Shown in pieces: positions 11,220 to 22,980 of a DNA stretch of 64,000 nt (within the stretch, counting starts at the first letter, position 1; the number at the start of each line of letters is the position of its first letter). The notes below the pieces were generated by a model. The model saw only the letters and a list, made by a program, of their open reading frames with translations. It made no database searches and had not been told where the DNA came from. Source of the stretch: Eucommia ulmoides (Eukaryota; Streptophyta; Magnoliopsida; Garryales; Eucommiaceae). The position numbers and the translations under genes are program-made. The stretch lies in assembly GCA_016647705.1 (NCBI GenBank), contig CM028330.1:33493534-33557533 (forward strand), in the 5' to 3' direction.

Positions 11220-12062
11220 GATATAATTAATCTAGCTTTCTTATCTCAAATTGAGCCTAAAAATGTAAATGAGGCGTTAACTGATGAATCTTGGATTTCC
11301 GCAATGCAAGATGAGTTAGTTCAATTTGAGCGGAATAAAGTATGGTGTCATGTTCTGAGACCAAATTTTCATCCAGTTATTGGTACTAAATGGGTTTTTC
11401 GAAATAAAAAGGATGAATCTGGTATGGTAATTAGAAACAACGTAAGATTAGTAGTACATGGCTATAATCACGAGGAATGAATTGATTATGATAAAACCTA
11501 TGCTCCTGTGGCTAGATTAGAAGCAATTAGAATGCTACTTGCTTTTGCATGCTCACGTAATTTTAAGCTATATCAAATGGATGTTAAGAGTGTATTTCTA
11601 AATGGCTTTCTAGCGGAAGAAGTTTATGTGGAACAACCCTTGGGATTTGAAAATGATAAATTTCTCGATCACATATTTAAACTTCATAAGGTTTTGTATG
11701 GGCTCAAACAAGCTCCTAAAACTTGGTATGAGAGACTTAGTCGATATTTGATCGAAAATGATTTTCGAATGAGTATTTGTGATATAACACTATTTGTTAA
11801 GCAAACTTATTTTGATATCCTATTAGTATAAGTTTATGTTAATGATATTATTTTTGGATTTACTAATGAGGATCTTTGCCAAGAGTTTGCTAAGATAATG
11901 TAGGTCGAATTTGAGATGAGCATGATGGGAGAGTTGAATTTCTTTCTTGGGTTGCAAATTAAGCAAACCAAATAAGGGATATTCATAAACCAAGCTAAAT
12001 ACACCAAGGAGCTGTTAAAGAAATATGACTTGGATGGCACTAAATAGTATAAAACTCCCATT
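11220..12062 (+). pseudogene. Copia reverse transcriptase (RVT_2 type)
   Basis: Reads EPKNVNEAL, DESWISAMQDEL, TKWVFRNK, YDKTYAPVARLEAIRML, LYQMDVKSVFLNGFL, YVEQPLGFE and LYGLKQAPKTWYERL in order, the standard copia RT landmarks. The catalytic box reads VYVNDIIFG near 11835 where YVDD is expected: the first Asp of the pair is Asn (GAT to AAT). Stops lie near 11478 and 11830. It is a dead polymerase. Confidence 0.92.
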
Positions 12063-12792
12063 GCAATGGCTACAAAGATATACAAAGATGATACAGGCAA
12101 AAGTGTTAATGAAAAAATGTATCGATGTATGATTGGTAGCTTGTTGTACTTAACTGCAAGTAGACCTGATATTATGTATAGTGTTTTTTTATATGCTAGA
12201 TTTCAGTCTTGTCTTAAAGAATCGCACTTGACTGCGGTTAAGCGAATTTTTTGATATTTAAAGGGGACGATTGACCTAGAATTATGATATCCTAGGGGGA
12301 GTGATTTTAAATTAATAAGTTACTCCGACGTTGGTTTTGTCGATTGCAAAGTCAAGCAAAAAAGTACAAGTGGGTCATGTCATTTGTTAGGACATGCCTT
12401 AGTTTGTTGGTCAAGCAAGAAACAAAATTCGATAGCCTTATCCACTACTGAGGCTGAGTATATGGCAGCTGGTAATTGTTGTACTCAAATTTTATATATT
12501 AAGTAACAGTTAAATGATTTTCGAATTTGTTTGAAGGAGGTTCCGATTTATTGTGATAATAAAAGTGTTATTTGTCTAAGTAAGAATCCTACACAGCACT
12601 CACTAACTAAGCACATAGAGATTAGACATCACTTTATTCGTGATCACATCTAGCAAAGGGATATTGTTATTGAGTATATTGATACCTCCGACCAGCTTGC
12701 TGATATTTTTACCAAACCATAAGTGGAAGATCAATTTGTGAAAATCATTCGTGGTTTGGGTATGGCTAGGCATAACGATGTTTGTGTAGAGT
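12063..12792 (+). pseudogene. Copia RNase H region
   Basis: Landmarks follow RT: GSLLYLTASRPDIMYSV, then SDVGFVDCKVKQKSTSG (about 12320-12370), ALSTTEAEYMAA (about 12433-12470), YCDNKSVICLSKNP and DQLADIFTKP (about 12690-12720). These are the copia RNase H end of the polyprotein. Several stops interrupt it. Confidence 0.9.
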
Positions 12793-13080
12793 AGTGTTTA
12801 TTTGTAGTTCCCCTTCCCTACTTTTTGAGAAGACAAAGGAGGAGAATTTATTGATATTTTATTAAATATCTTAAGGGGAAACTTGAATTATTTTGATGAA
12901 TATCTTAAGGGAGAGTTTATCATATTTTGAAAATTGTGCTTTGTTGAATATCTTATGATTATCTTCATTACTATGCTTTAATGAGTTATAAAATCCGTCC
13001 TCGGATTTAGGGAAAGTGTGGTTACATATTACTTTGACAAAAATATCAAAGTTAATTGTCATCATCAAAAAATGAGAGAT
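12793..13080 (+). other. Copia 3' untranslated region with purine-rich end
   Basis: No gene. A run near 12827-12846 is purine-rich (GAAGACAAAGGAGGAGAA). Two imperfect ~50-bp repeats sharing ATATCTTAAGGG occupy about 12850-12955. The bases just before the LTR, AAAAAATGAGAGAT, fit a decayed polypurine tract used to prime plus-strand synthesis. Confidence 0.6.
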
Positions 13081-15360
13081 TGTTGATCCTAAGATTTTGA
13101 TGGACAATTAAATGTTGATGATTTTTGTGGAACTAACAATTTTATTGAGTGTTTCAGTTTATTAGTTCCAGTGAAGATATTATCATTAAGATATTGAGAA
13201 AAATACTAAATGGATGCTAAAGACATTGACAAAGATGATGCATGTTAAGAGATCAAAGAATTTGAAAAACCTAAGAAAAATAACTCAGGTTAATTTTTTA
13301 CTCTTAATGTATCCCGATTAGGATCACACACGATACAAAATATTTTTACAATTATGTGTGTTTTATAGGATCCTAATTAACTAACATATTTGCTCCTATG
13401 TGTAATTGAAGAAGAAACAATTGATTTAAGTAAGATAATTAATTAAAATTGAATTTAAGGATTTAGTGGAGTTAACCGAGAAAAAAAATTGGTTAAAGAG
13501 GCAAAAACGTCGAAGAAATTTAGTAGAAAATTAATTAAGAAGCGGTGTCCAACTCAATCGGTCGACTTACACAAATTGATCGGTCAACCAATGGAATGGA
13601 GCAGGTAAGAAGATTCAGTCCCTGAATTGGTCAGTCGACAGCTAGGTCGACTTATAGAAATAAGACAAACTCTCTGAATCTTTAGGTCGACAGGTAAGTC
13701 GACTTATTAAACTCTCTGAATTGTTTGGTCGACATATACAAAATGAGCAGTCGACTTATGGTGAAGGAATTTTAGATTGGGCTACGTCCTGAATTGGGCG
13801 GTTGACCGATGGGTGTTGGTCGGTCAACCAATGGCCAGTTTCAGAATTTAAGATTTTTATGGTTTTAATCCAAAATGTAGTCGTTACTAGCCATTTTATG
13901 TTAAGATATGCGAGATATCTTAGAGATCTAATAGTTTTTGAGCTATTTAGTTAATATTTAAATATCCCTATAGATGTGATTCAAGTATTTTGGATATATC
14001 TCAATTTGGTTCATGAAATTTTTTCTATCTTATTTAATTGCGATTGAGTATAAGTTTGAGGGACTAAATTAAATGTCTTAAAAGATATAATTAAGTGAAT
14101 TATACCAAGAATGAGTCTTAATGATATAAGGGGGCTATTGGAGTAATTATTTCTCATGAAATGTGGGAACTAGCCATTAGAGGGTTTGTTCTAATCCCCT
14201 ATAAATAAACCTGCATTTTTTAGGTTTAAAAAAATCTCATTTATTTTTCAATTCTGAAGAGTTATTCAGTTCTTGTATTTTCTAAGAGTTATCATACTGA
14301 GAGTATTGTGAGAATTTTCTTGAGAATCATTCTTGAGATATTTTGAAGTGGATTATTGATGATTGCCGACTTGAGGTTTCATTGCTTATCTCATTTATCG
14401 GTGGATTCCTGGTAAAATTGTTCTAAGTCGATTACTGATAATTGATTGTTTACTATTATCATATTCTACTTGAAATTTTGATCTTTGAAATTGTTTTCTT
14501 GTTTTTAAATTGAAAATTATTTTTGAAACAATTTATTAAGAAAATCTGATTACGTGTTAAATTGCTTGCTACCCATTTTTTGTTTAAAATCAGATTTTGA
14601 AATTCTCACTGTATTTCTATCACAAGTATTGGGACATTAATTGAGTTCAAATTTATTAGAGGTGGTAGAAGCTTCGAGTGGAAAAATCACTTATCAATTG
14701 TGTAATTAATGAGTTGAGTGTCGGATTAGATACTATTGGGAGTGTCTAATCAAGGGTAGTTGGTTTCAATCTCTTCCGGTAAAGAGATTGAGGTTTTTAT
14801 CTTTGCCTAGAGTATAAAAAGATTAGGTGTTAATTATTCCTTGATAGAATTAATTTGAGTGATTTTGTAACGATTTAATCCTTACCGGGTAAAAAGATAT
14901 TTGGAGCATTTTTGTGAGGTTTGATTCTTAACCTAAGTATAAAAGAATTAGGCTAATCTTTAACCTATGAAAAAGATAGGGTTATTTCTGATCATGTGAG
15001 AAGGAATTGTAAGGGTTGATTCAGAGCTTGTGAAAAGAATCGTTTTGTAAGGGATTGGTTCCTACCTGGTTAAAAGGATCATAGTGATTAGTGGGTGTGA
15101 CTCTCCACGAAGCTCGGGGAACTGGATTAGCCAAAAATAGCTTGGTGAACCAGTATAAATTTTTGGTGTACTGCATTCTTTTATTTATTTATTTTTATAT
15201 TGTTTGGTGTGCACCTAGTTGAAACTTAATTTCCGCTGCTATATAGATAATAATTAATTTAGGATAAAAATTAATTATTTGATTTTTTAAAGTATTTTAT
15301 TTGAATTAATTTTTATCTACCCAATTCACCCCCTCTCTTGAGTAACTCACTGGGTCAACA
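13081..15360 (+). repeat. Copia 3' LTR (2280 bp)
   Basis: Begins TGTTGATCCTAAG and ends GGGTCAACA, giving TGTTGA/TCAACA inverted ends. A likely TATA box, CTATAAATAAA, lies at about 14201. A block at 13556-13840 is dense in GTCGAC and GGTCAACC palindromes. The stretch 14770-15090 is a string of short imperfect hairpins. Three more LTR copies of the same family are in this window (17129-19453, 44288-46590, 54371-54849). Confidence 0.93.
13556..13840. repeat. Palindrome cluster in copia LTR, copy 1
   Basis: Contains repeated GGTCGACTTA, GGTCAACCAATGG, GGTTGACCGATGG and similar 8-12 base units separated by 20-50 bases. The units contain GGTCGACT or GGTCAACC, and so the W-box core TTGAC on one strand or its CpG-containing variant TCGAC. 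No coding potential. Confidence 0.8.
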
Positions 15361-17128
15361 CTCGAATTAGTATATATAATAGTATATTTATAGTGCTAGT
15401 GTGGGGACTCAACTTAGTATATGTATAATGCAAGTCCTAACCATGGCTATAAAGGCCAAACCTTTTTGGAGAGGACCGCCATTTTCTTTCTCATATTTGG
15501 AATAGGGGTAGGAGGGTCATCTCTTATTCGACCTTTCGCTAGGTAGGACTCGACTAAAAAAATGCATGAAATTTAAAGTAAATGCAGAAAAAGTAAAAGC
15601 GCGTAAAGGCATAGAACGGGAAAGTAAATGACGATAAAGGTAAATGAAAGAAAATAAAATTGTTGTCACATTCTACTGGAACGGTTATAACTTTTTTTAG
15701 GTTTTGACCGTTTTTGTTTGTCTTTCTTTTGTCAAAAAATAAAATGTGCAAGGGAATTTAGAGAACTTACCTTTCTTAAATGGAAGAAAGTTTTTCTTTC
15801 TTTTTCCTTCTTTTTTTTTCTTTCTTTTGTGTTTTGTCTTTATCTCTTTTTTGTGGAGATTCTTAGACTTCTAAAAAACTAATTTCTATTTTTTTTAGAA
15901 GTATTTCTAGAGAGAGAAAGTGTTCTTGGCAAGTACTTGAAAGTGTATAAGCAAAAGGTAGTGAATCAGCGCTTCAAAAATGAAGGAGGGCACCCCTATT
16001 TATAGGGAATGAGATCTGCGCACGCCTTACATTGCACGCCCAGGGGATTACATAGCCTTCCGTGACAGGCACTAGTAACACCTCTTGATGGGGGCTACCC
16101 CCTATTTCGTAAACTTAACACTTCTAGCCCACTATTTCGGGAATTGAGTGTAGAATCTTGATTTCTCCCGAAATCAAGTTATACCTTCCATATAAAAGGC
16201 TTGGGAGATTCCTATAAGGCTAGGGACACTCTAACTTGGAATCCTAATGCTTCGACTTATTTCCAGGAGGCGTACATAAGGTGAATTTTGTGATTTTTGC
16301 AGTTTTTATCAATTAAAGCCAATTGTTTTTATTTTTCTTGAAATTGAAATGAGAAAAATAAATTTAAACTATCCAAATTAATATTAGAAAGTTTAATTTT
16401 AAAAATGAAATATTGTTGGCTGCCAATTTGACAAAACGGACGAAAAAATACAGTGTTTGACCTAAAATGAAAAGTAGTTGGAATTAATGAAATTTCTTAA
16501 AATTAAAGGGGCGAAAACAAAATTAACCATATTTAAAGTGATATTTTATGAAAACAAACTTTCAATTTAATCAATTTTGTCCCCCAATTAATTTTTAAAA
16601 AATTTGATTTAACCCGAAACTTTATTTCTTCGCCAAATTTCTTCAAATTGTCAAAAACAAATTGTATTTTCTTTATTCAAAATATTAAGTAAAATTTATA
16701 TTCATAATTCTAAGGCGTTAATTTGTTCCTTTAAATATAGTTTAAAGATTGTCCAATTTTTTTTGAAATCTTAAGTGAAGTCACTTGTGAAGAAGAATTT
16801 TTAGGCAAAGCAAGATTTTTTTTCTTAAATTCAAAATGATGATATAGTTTATTATGAACCAACAAGAAGAATGTTAATGAAATAAAAGATTTTTATCAAA
16901 TACTAAATGACAATATAGATTGTTATTTATGAAATTATAAACGATTGTATGGGTTAGCATGAATTCATAATGAAGAATTTGTACTATGTTTTTTGTCAGG
17001 ATATGAGCAAAGGATTATATTTTTCTTTCTTCCTAACACCTTTCTAAAAAACTGAGGACCGTTGGAATCTGATGTTGCCAAAAATTCTCAGCACGTGCAA
17101 TCAGTTTGTCACGTGCCAAAAACCTCTT
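15361..17128 (-). repeat. Ogre-like LTR fragment in inverted orientation
   Basis: Its reverse complement matches the early part of the LTR at about 50070-51560 block by block: the section rich in TTTAATTTTAAGAAA, the TATA region (CCCTATAAATAGGGG near 16000), the CATTTACTTTC repeats, the GAGTCGAG motif and GCCATGGTTAGGAC. The TATA here versus CATATATAAGAGG near 50812 agrees in position. About 16800-17128 does not match that LTR and is unassigned. A solo LTR interrupts it at 17129; a 57-bp stub continues at 19459-19515. Confidence 0.75.
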
Positions 17129-19453
17129 TGTTAGCCCAGTATGATACCTAAGAGGTGATGAATTAGGTAGTTATAAAAATTTAAACAATTAAATCTTTTA
17201 ACACTTAAATTGTCAAATAGTCAATTTATTATAAATCAATTATTATCTTTATTACGCAGCGGATAAATGTTTATATTCTAAGTGCACACCCAAACAGAAT
17301 ATGATAAAAATAATAATAAAACAGCACAACAAGATATATATTGGTTTAGCAAGCTAGCTTTGCCTAATCCAGTTCCCTGAGCTCCAAGGAGATTCGCAAC
17401 CTCTAAACCCTTGATCCCTTTACTAGGTAGGAACTAAACCCTTACAATTTTCCTTTTCATAGGTTGAGGAAGAACCTTATCTTTTTACAAGGTTAAAGCC
17501 TAACCAAATCATTTTACAAAATAAAGATCAAACTAAATCCTTTTATAGGCTAAAGATCAAACGTCACAACTCTCACAAGTATCATTTTCACATGTAGAGA
17601 TGGAACATTTACAACTCAATTAATTCAATTCAGGAAGAATCACAACCTAGTTTTTTTCAAGGAAAAAAAATAACCTAACCTTTTTATTCTTTAGGATAAA
17701 GATCAAACCTCAATCTTTTGCACCGAAAAATATTGAAACCTACCTACCCTAACTAGACACTGACCCAATCATGTGTAATATGCTCAAACTCACAAATTAA
17801 AAAAATAATTAGTTTCTTCCCACAAGGAGCTTTTACCACCTCAATACAGTTATACTCGATTAATGTCCCAAAATTTACTATGTGATAGATACAATGTAAG
17901 GCAAAATAATATCTGATTATAAATAAGTGTGGGTAGCACAAATTATAGCACGTAATCAGATAATCGCACAAAATCATTTTAAAAAGATTTTTATGCTCTT
18001 AAATTCGAAAACAATTTTCTAACGATCTTAAATTCAAGCAATCAACAATAATATAAAATCACAATTAAGAACAATAACTTGGAAATATCTTTCCATGAAA
18101 ACATCGAAGAACGTAAATAGAATCGCAAGACAACACAAATTGGTGATGCTAAAATAATTAGCATTTTAGATCAAGAACGTAACATAATATCTCTCTTGAA
18201 TGAATCTCAGCAGAATGATAATTCTTAAAAAAGCTTAGGAACTGATGTTCTTGATATTTATTATCACAATCCCGCATGTCTAATTATATAGACCAGTATT
18301 AAGCTCTCTAATGGCTATTTTTCAAAAAATATGCCTTTATTAGGCACTGTTAGACCCCATATAATATTTCCTTTCAATTCTGGGATATTTTACTTAAAAT
18401 AACTTTCAAAACTCTCAAATAAGTCCATAAAATATTTATCAATTATCAATCACAAATATAATAAATATTTAACTTACCAAATTGAGAAAATTATTTAATA
18501 TGTGAACCAAATCAGTATAAGTTTAAAACATATGAACTATATCTTCAACAAGATCAAATCCCTCGAATTTCTCCATTGGAATCATTAAAAACGGATATTT
18601 TTTTATCGGAAGATCAAGATCTTCAAAATCTCAACCGAAACAGTCAGTTAATCGATCATAAGCCTATCGGTTGACCGATTGATATAGCGTGTAAGTTAGG
18701 CCAAACAAAATACCTAGTCGGCTGACCAATCACACATCGGTCGATTGATCGATTAGTTCAGAGAATTTTCCCTTTTGAAACCCAGCACAGTCGGTTGATC
18801 GATTGCTTTCCAATTAATTTACCAATTGGTTCAGAGACTTCCACTTATTCATCCTTAAACCCATCGGTTGACCAATCCTTTCTTGGTCAGTTGACCGATT
18901 GATGCAAGTTCTACACTTTTTACTCCGAAACCTCACTTTTTCAATCAGTTAACTAATCCTTTGCTGATCAGTTGACCGATTGATGCTGGTTGGTTAATTC
19001 CTTCACCAATTTCTACTTTAAAACTCAATGTTTGATCCAATTAACCGATTGCTTTTCTCAGTTGACTGAATTTACTCTAGACCTCAAATTTAAACATGAT
19101 TTTCACTTAGTTCAATTTTTCATTTTGTTAATTTCACATAGGAGCACAGATTTAATCACTAATTAGGATCTTAAAATTCAATATATCAATACACAAAAAT
19201 ATAACTCATTTAATAGTGCCATGTGTAATCCAAATTCGGGTTGCACTAAGAGTATAAGAGTATTGAGTCATTTTCACCTAATTTTTCAGGATCTTCAACA
19301 CTCTTCATTTTTTCATTGTCCATCTCTACACCCTTAACATTTTCTTCATGATACAATCTTTAAATGAAACTCTTTTTTACAACACTCAACAAACTCATTA
19401 GTTCCACCACAAACATCAACCTTTGATTGTTTGTCAAAACCTCAGGATCAACA
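17129..19453 (-). mobile_element. Solo LTR of the copia family (2325 bp)
   Basis: On the minus strand it starts TGTTGATCCTGAGG and ends GGGCTAACA, matching the LTR at 13081-15360 in opposite orientation. Both sides carry the 5-bp target duplication CTCTT (17124-17128 and 19454-19458). With no internal region, it is a solo LTR left by LTR-LTR recombination. It keeps the palindrome cluster (about 18640-19080) and the hairpin array (about 17400-17760). Confidence 0.92.
18640..19080. repeat. Palindrome cluster in copia-family solo LTR, copy 2
   Basis: About ten units of the type ATCGGTTGACCGATTG, many mutated (ATCGATCA, AGTTGACCGATT, GGTCGATTGATCGATT). They are spaced 20-60 bases apart and equivalent in position to the clusters in the other full-length LTR copies. 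Confidence 0.8.
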
Positions 19454-19515
19454 CTCTTTAACTTCACCTTTCATTCGGTAAAATCGATTAATTCTTAAGG
19501 GAGACACTAGTGTGA
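19454..19515. other. Short spacer between solo LTR and element B
   Basis: Begins with the target duplication CTCTT of the solo LTR. The remaining 57 bases are the continuation of the interrupted target sequence; I recognise nothing else in it. Confidence 0.5.
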
Positions 19516-20052
19516 TGTCGGCCAAAGAACCTTTGACATGAGAATAAGATAATCTGATTATGAAAAAGGCTAAATCACTTGAATCAGTCATAAAAATAAA
19601 ATAATAATGTCTTCCCTTTATATAGACTTAATTGATCATAGTCGTTTCATTGGTGAGGTCGCCCATTTCGTGATTTCCTCATAACGGTTTGGGATATAAC
19701 CATGATCTTCTTTATTAAACCAGAAAAAGATCTCGATAGCGTTGCTTCCATCAAATATGAGCCGCTACAGCCAGTCGGTTATAACGTTCCTCATGCATGG
19801 GGGACGTGAAGGTCATGGGTTGACCTGTTCTTAGACTTGTTACTGTGAGTTCTAATTACCCATTATTGGGTCTGATTATGAGACTTGTTTTACTTGAGTT
19901 CTAGACCTCTTTGGTCTATATCCTGATGGGCTTGATACGTTCAGCCCATACCATATATCCAGTTATACTTTTCGGGTTGGATCATTGACTTGATCCAACC
20001 CACTAAGGCTCTCATGCCTTTGGTAGTTATGAGCGGGAGTTTTTTCATATTA
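19516..20052 (-). repeat. 3' LTR of element B (537 bp)
   Basis: Starts TGTCGGCCAAAGAACC on the plus strand and ends TTTTTTCATATTA; on the minus strand the first base pair has changed from TGATATG to TAATATG. Aligns along its length with 31463-32000. A TATA box (minus TATATAAA, about 19617-19624) and a hairpin near 19976-20003 are kept. Confidence 0.9.
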
Positions 20053-20075
20053 TTTGTCCTCCCAACATTCATGAC
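20053..20075 (-). promoter_or_regulatory. Probable polypurine tract of element B
   Basis: The minus strand directly before the 3' LTR reads TTGGGAGGACAAATA, a purine-rich stretch where the plus-strand primer of an LTR element is expected. Confidence 0.6.
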
Positions 20076-20188
20076 GATTCAGAAAAGATAGACGAAATAT
20101 CACCTCTCCCGTTAATGTAAGTTTTTCTCTTTCTCCAATCTTTTGATTATTGTCACTTGTTCACATCCCTATTTTAATTTTTGTTACA

Positions 20189-22687
20189 ATGTTTATGATG
20201 TCGTTGAGTCAATCAAATAGTCCTGCTGAGACTGGTTCGTCGTTGAATCTTCTTGCGGAGCAGACGACGACAACCCAGACTTCTCAATTTACCGATTCCT
20301 TAATTAACTGGGGAGATCATGGTGCAAGTTGTGTTCCAAAGGAATGTCTTGTGCCATTTGAATAACTATACAGTATTCCTTCATCTGTGTTAATCAGGGT
20401 TCCATCTGAAGACGAACGCCCTTATAACACCAAAGATGGTGAAATATGCTTCTTTATATGGATGTTCGAGGATGGATTCACACTACCTTTTACTCATTTC
20501 CTCCGCAATCTTTTTTCGTCAATTAGAAATTACCCCTGCTAAGTTAACCCCTAATGGCTTTTGTCAGATCATGGGAGCCATTGCTCTTTCTCGTATAAAT
20601 ATTATCCTTCTTACTGTAGATATAATTAGGAGTATAGGTTCCCTCAAATTTCTTTATGAGCTTGGGAGATTTTATTATTCCTTCTCTAAGAGGTTCTCAT
20701 TCCTTAGTGACCTTCCTGCTGTGGTGAGAGGAGATTGGCAAATGAGGTACCTCTTCTTCAAGGGTGATTGAGAATTTTCTCCTGAAGAAATAGGGCAACC
20801 TTCAGTTGGGCTGAGTTATTTCAATTTCTCGAGTAATTTCTTTTACCTGTGCTTTCTCTGCAATTCAAATTTAGGAATTTTGCAATAATGGTCTTGATGT
20901 CTTCTTGGGTTTGTCTGATACAGGTGGAGAAGCTTGCAAAAGTGTTGGCCTCACAACTAAGGTTGAGGAAGAGAAAAAAAGTTGTTGGTCCTAGAAAAAG
21001 GGTCCTGCAAGGTTTTTGCTTCTCACCCCTTTAATTCGCCAGCAATGGATGCATCTCAATTCAACCAATTGGAAGAGCTACAAATCGGGAAAAAGAGGAA
21101 GATGCTTGATAAGAAATATTTCAAGCTATTTGGGTAGTCATCAGCTCAACCTGCTACCCCTGTCGTTGGCAGGTTTGCCGTTCAACTTGTTGTTCAGTCT
21201 CCAGTTCAAGTAGTGGTCAATCCCACAGTTCAGTCTACTGTACAACCAGCAGCTCTTCGTCTTTATCTCATTCTTCCTGTGGGTTCTGAGTCTGACAACA
21301 ATTCTCAACCCCTGAGTAGATGCAAGCGTAAGGTTATTTTTTGCCCAAGTTCCAATCCCTACAGAGATCAGGGGACTGAAACTTGCCACTCGTGCAACTA
21401 GTACTCCCACTAATATTGCTGCTGAGACTACCACTGCAAGTCGTCAGTCTCTTCCTATAACAGCTACTTCTAGTCAAGGGGCTTCAAGTAGTCGTGGCAT
21501 GTCTTGTTAGTAGATGTGTCAATTGATAAAGGAAATTGGGCCCTCAATCCCAATTCGCCAGGAGATCTTCGACAACGCACTTATATGAGGAGTCTTGAAG
21601 CTGAGGTCGGCAAAGGATTGGAGGCCATAACAAGTCTAAACTCTTTAGGATTCTTGTTTGTGCACTCCTTTGGGTAATCATCCTTGTATTTAATAAGCGT
21701 TAGATATCCTAAGATGTCATATTGATTTCTGATTAACTATTCTGGTATTATAGAGCATCCATGTGTCTTCTGCGCTAGTTGGAAGTTCTAATAATGTGAG
21801 TGAGTTAGACACTCAGCTCATGCAAGGTTGTTTAGAGAGAGTTTTAAGATAGAGTTGCGCTCTGCCAATGAACAACGTGAAGCACTACGGTAGAGTAATG
21901 AACTATAATGCATAGAGAATAGCAGGCTTCAAGCAAAGAACTCTACTTTGATGGGAGAAAGCTCTACTTTGAGGGAAGATATCCTCACTCTGAAGAGAGA
22001 GGTCAGCTTAGCACGATTAAAGGTGGATCACCTAACGGTTGACCTCTAGGTTAAGGATGTTGCCCTCCAGGAAAGGAAAAATGCCCTTCAACACTCTCAG
22101 AGTGAGGGGAATCAACTCTTAGCTGAGCTAAACCAGGAGTAGTTGAGGTCGCTGATCAGGCACAGATGGTGGAGAGGCTGACAGTAGGGCTAGCAGCAAA
22201 GAGAGAAGAGATTAAGCAAAAAATCAAGGAATTTTGGGGTAAATTTAAAACTAGATCAAAGAACATCCTGTTAGTGGATTTCTGCTACTACCAAACACAT
22301 GTGTTAGAAGAACGCCCAGAGATAGACTTTTCTTTATTGGAGACTGAGTTAGAGGAAGTAGTAGAAGGAGAAGATACTATTGATGAAGAAGAGGTAAATG
22401 TTAACGCTGAAGATGGTACACCTTGTGTTGAGGGTGAAGGACTTCTATTAGAAACATCTGCATTAGCTGCTGAGGTGAGTGCGATCAACTCAGTACCAAG
22501 CCCTTCTGGTCAACTCACCCTAAGCTCTAATCAAGTTCAAGCTCAAGCCATGCCTGGCGATGCTACCTCTGATCCTGTTGGTCTGCAGATCTCTAGCCAA
22601 CCAGATGTTTCTAATCATAGTGTTATCCTTCGATTTGACAATCTGTCTTTTCAGTTTTTAATATCCGTAATTAATTTTTTGCAATAA
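20189..22687 (+). pseudogene. Antisense extra ORF of element B, 'putative gypsy type transposon' (PF04195-like)
   Basis: Runs opposite to gag-pol, between integrase and the 3' LTR. From an ATG at 20189 the N-terminus is Ser/Thr-rich (SLSQSNSPAETGSS). After a stop near 20363 comes IRVPSEDERPYNTKDGEICF and, one frame on, LTPNGFCQIMGAIALS and GDWQMRYLFF. This ordered pattern resembles the PF04195 domain. A basic KRKKVVGPRKR segment follows near 20970, then a Gln/Pro/Val-rich region, a Leu/Glu-rich likely coiled coil (about 21830-22160) and a 173-codon open acidic C-terminus (22166-22687) with EIDFSLLE. Possible intron edges occur (GTAAGT near 20117, an ACAG before 20921). Several stops and a frameshift near 20505 break it. 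Antisense ORFs are known from Tat-lineage elements; their function is unknown. Confidence 0.7.
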
Positions 22688-22980
22688 TAAACGCTTTTGT
22701 AATTATGACTCGTTTTAAAACAGTAGCCTCTAATTAATCTTGGAAATACATTGTCATGATTACAGTACGTATTCCGTCAGCGCACGTCACTCACTTCATA
22801 AATTCACATTACTTGACATTTTGTTTACACTTTTTTGGCAGTTTACTCTTCATTGTTTTGGCTATTAAAGCCAATCCATACATTGATGTTTCACATACTT
22901 TTAACGTTTTCCTTTTTTGTTTAAGTCTCCAGAAAATCTTTTTCTTTTTTTCTCCTTCGCATTCCTTTTCTTTCTTAACC

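Larger units (their letters stand above)
8796..15360 (+). mobile_element. Ty1/copia LTR retrotransposon, 5'-truncated
   Basis: Plus-strand order: gag with CCHC, protease, integrase, RT, RNase H, purine-rich end and 3' LTR. Integrase before RT identifies copia. Gag motifs, the CSRHMTGD protease flank and the TGTTGA...TCAACA LTR ends suggest a SIRE/Maximus-type lineage; this assignment is moderate. The 5' LTR and gag N-terminus are absent, with the junction against LINE 1 near 8796. Many stops and frameshifts make it a dead copy. The base after the 3' LTR starts CTCGA. Confidence 0.88.

Noticed and set aside
13556-13840. CRISPR-like spacing of short palindromic repeats (also 18640-19080, 44690-45030, 27655-27930)
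   Set aside because: The DNA is a plant genome, the repeats are degenerate, spacers are irregular, and the blocks sit in LTRs with no cas genes.
22166-22687. Independent host protein gene of 173 codons
   Set aside because: It continues the broken antisense ORF of element B in position and composition, so it is best read as that ORF's C-terminal part.
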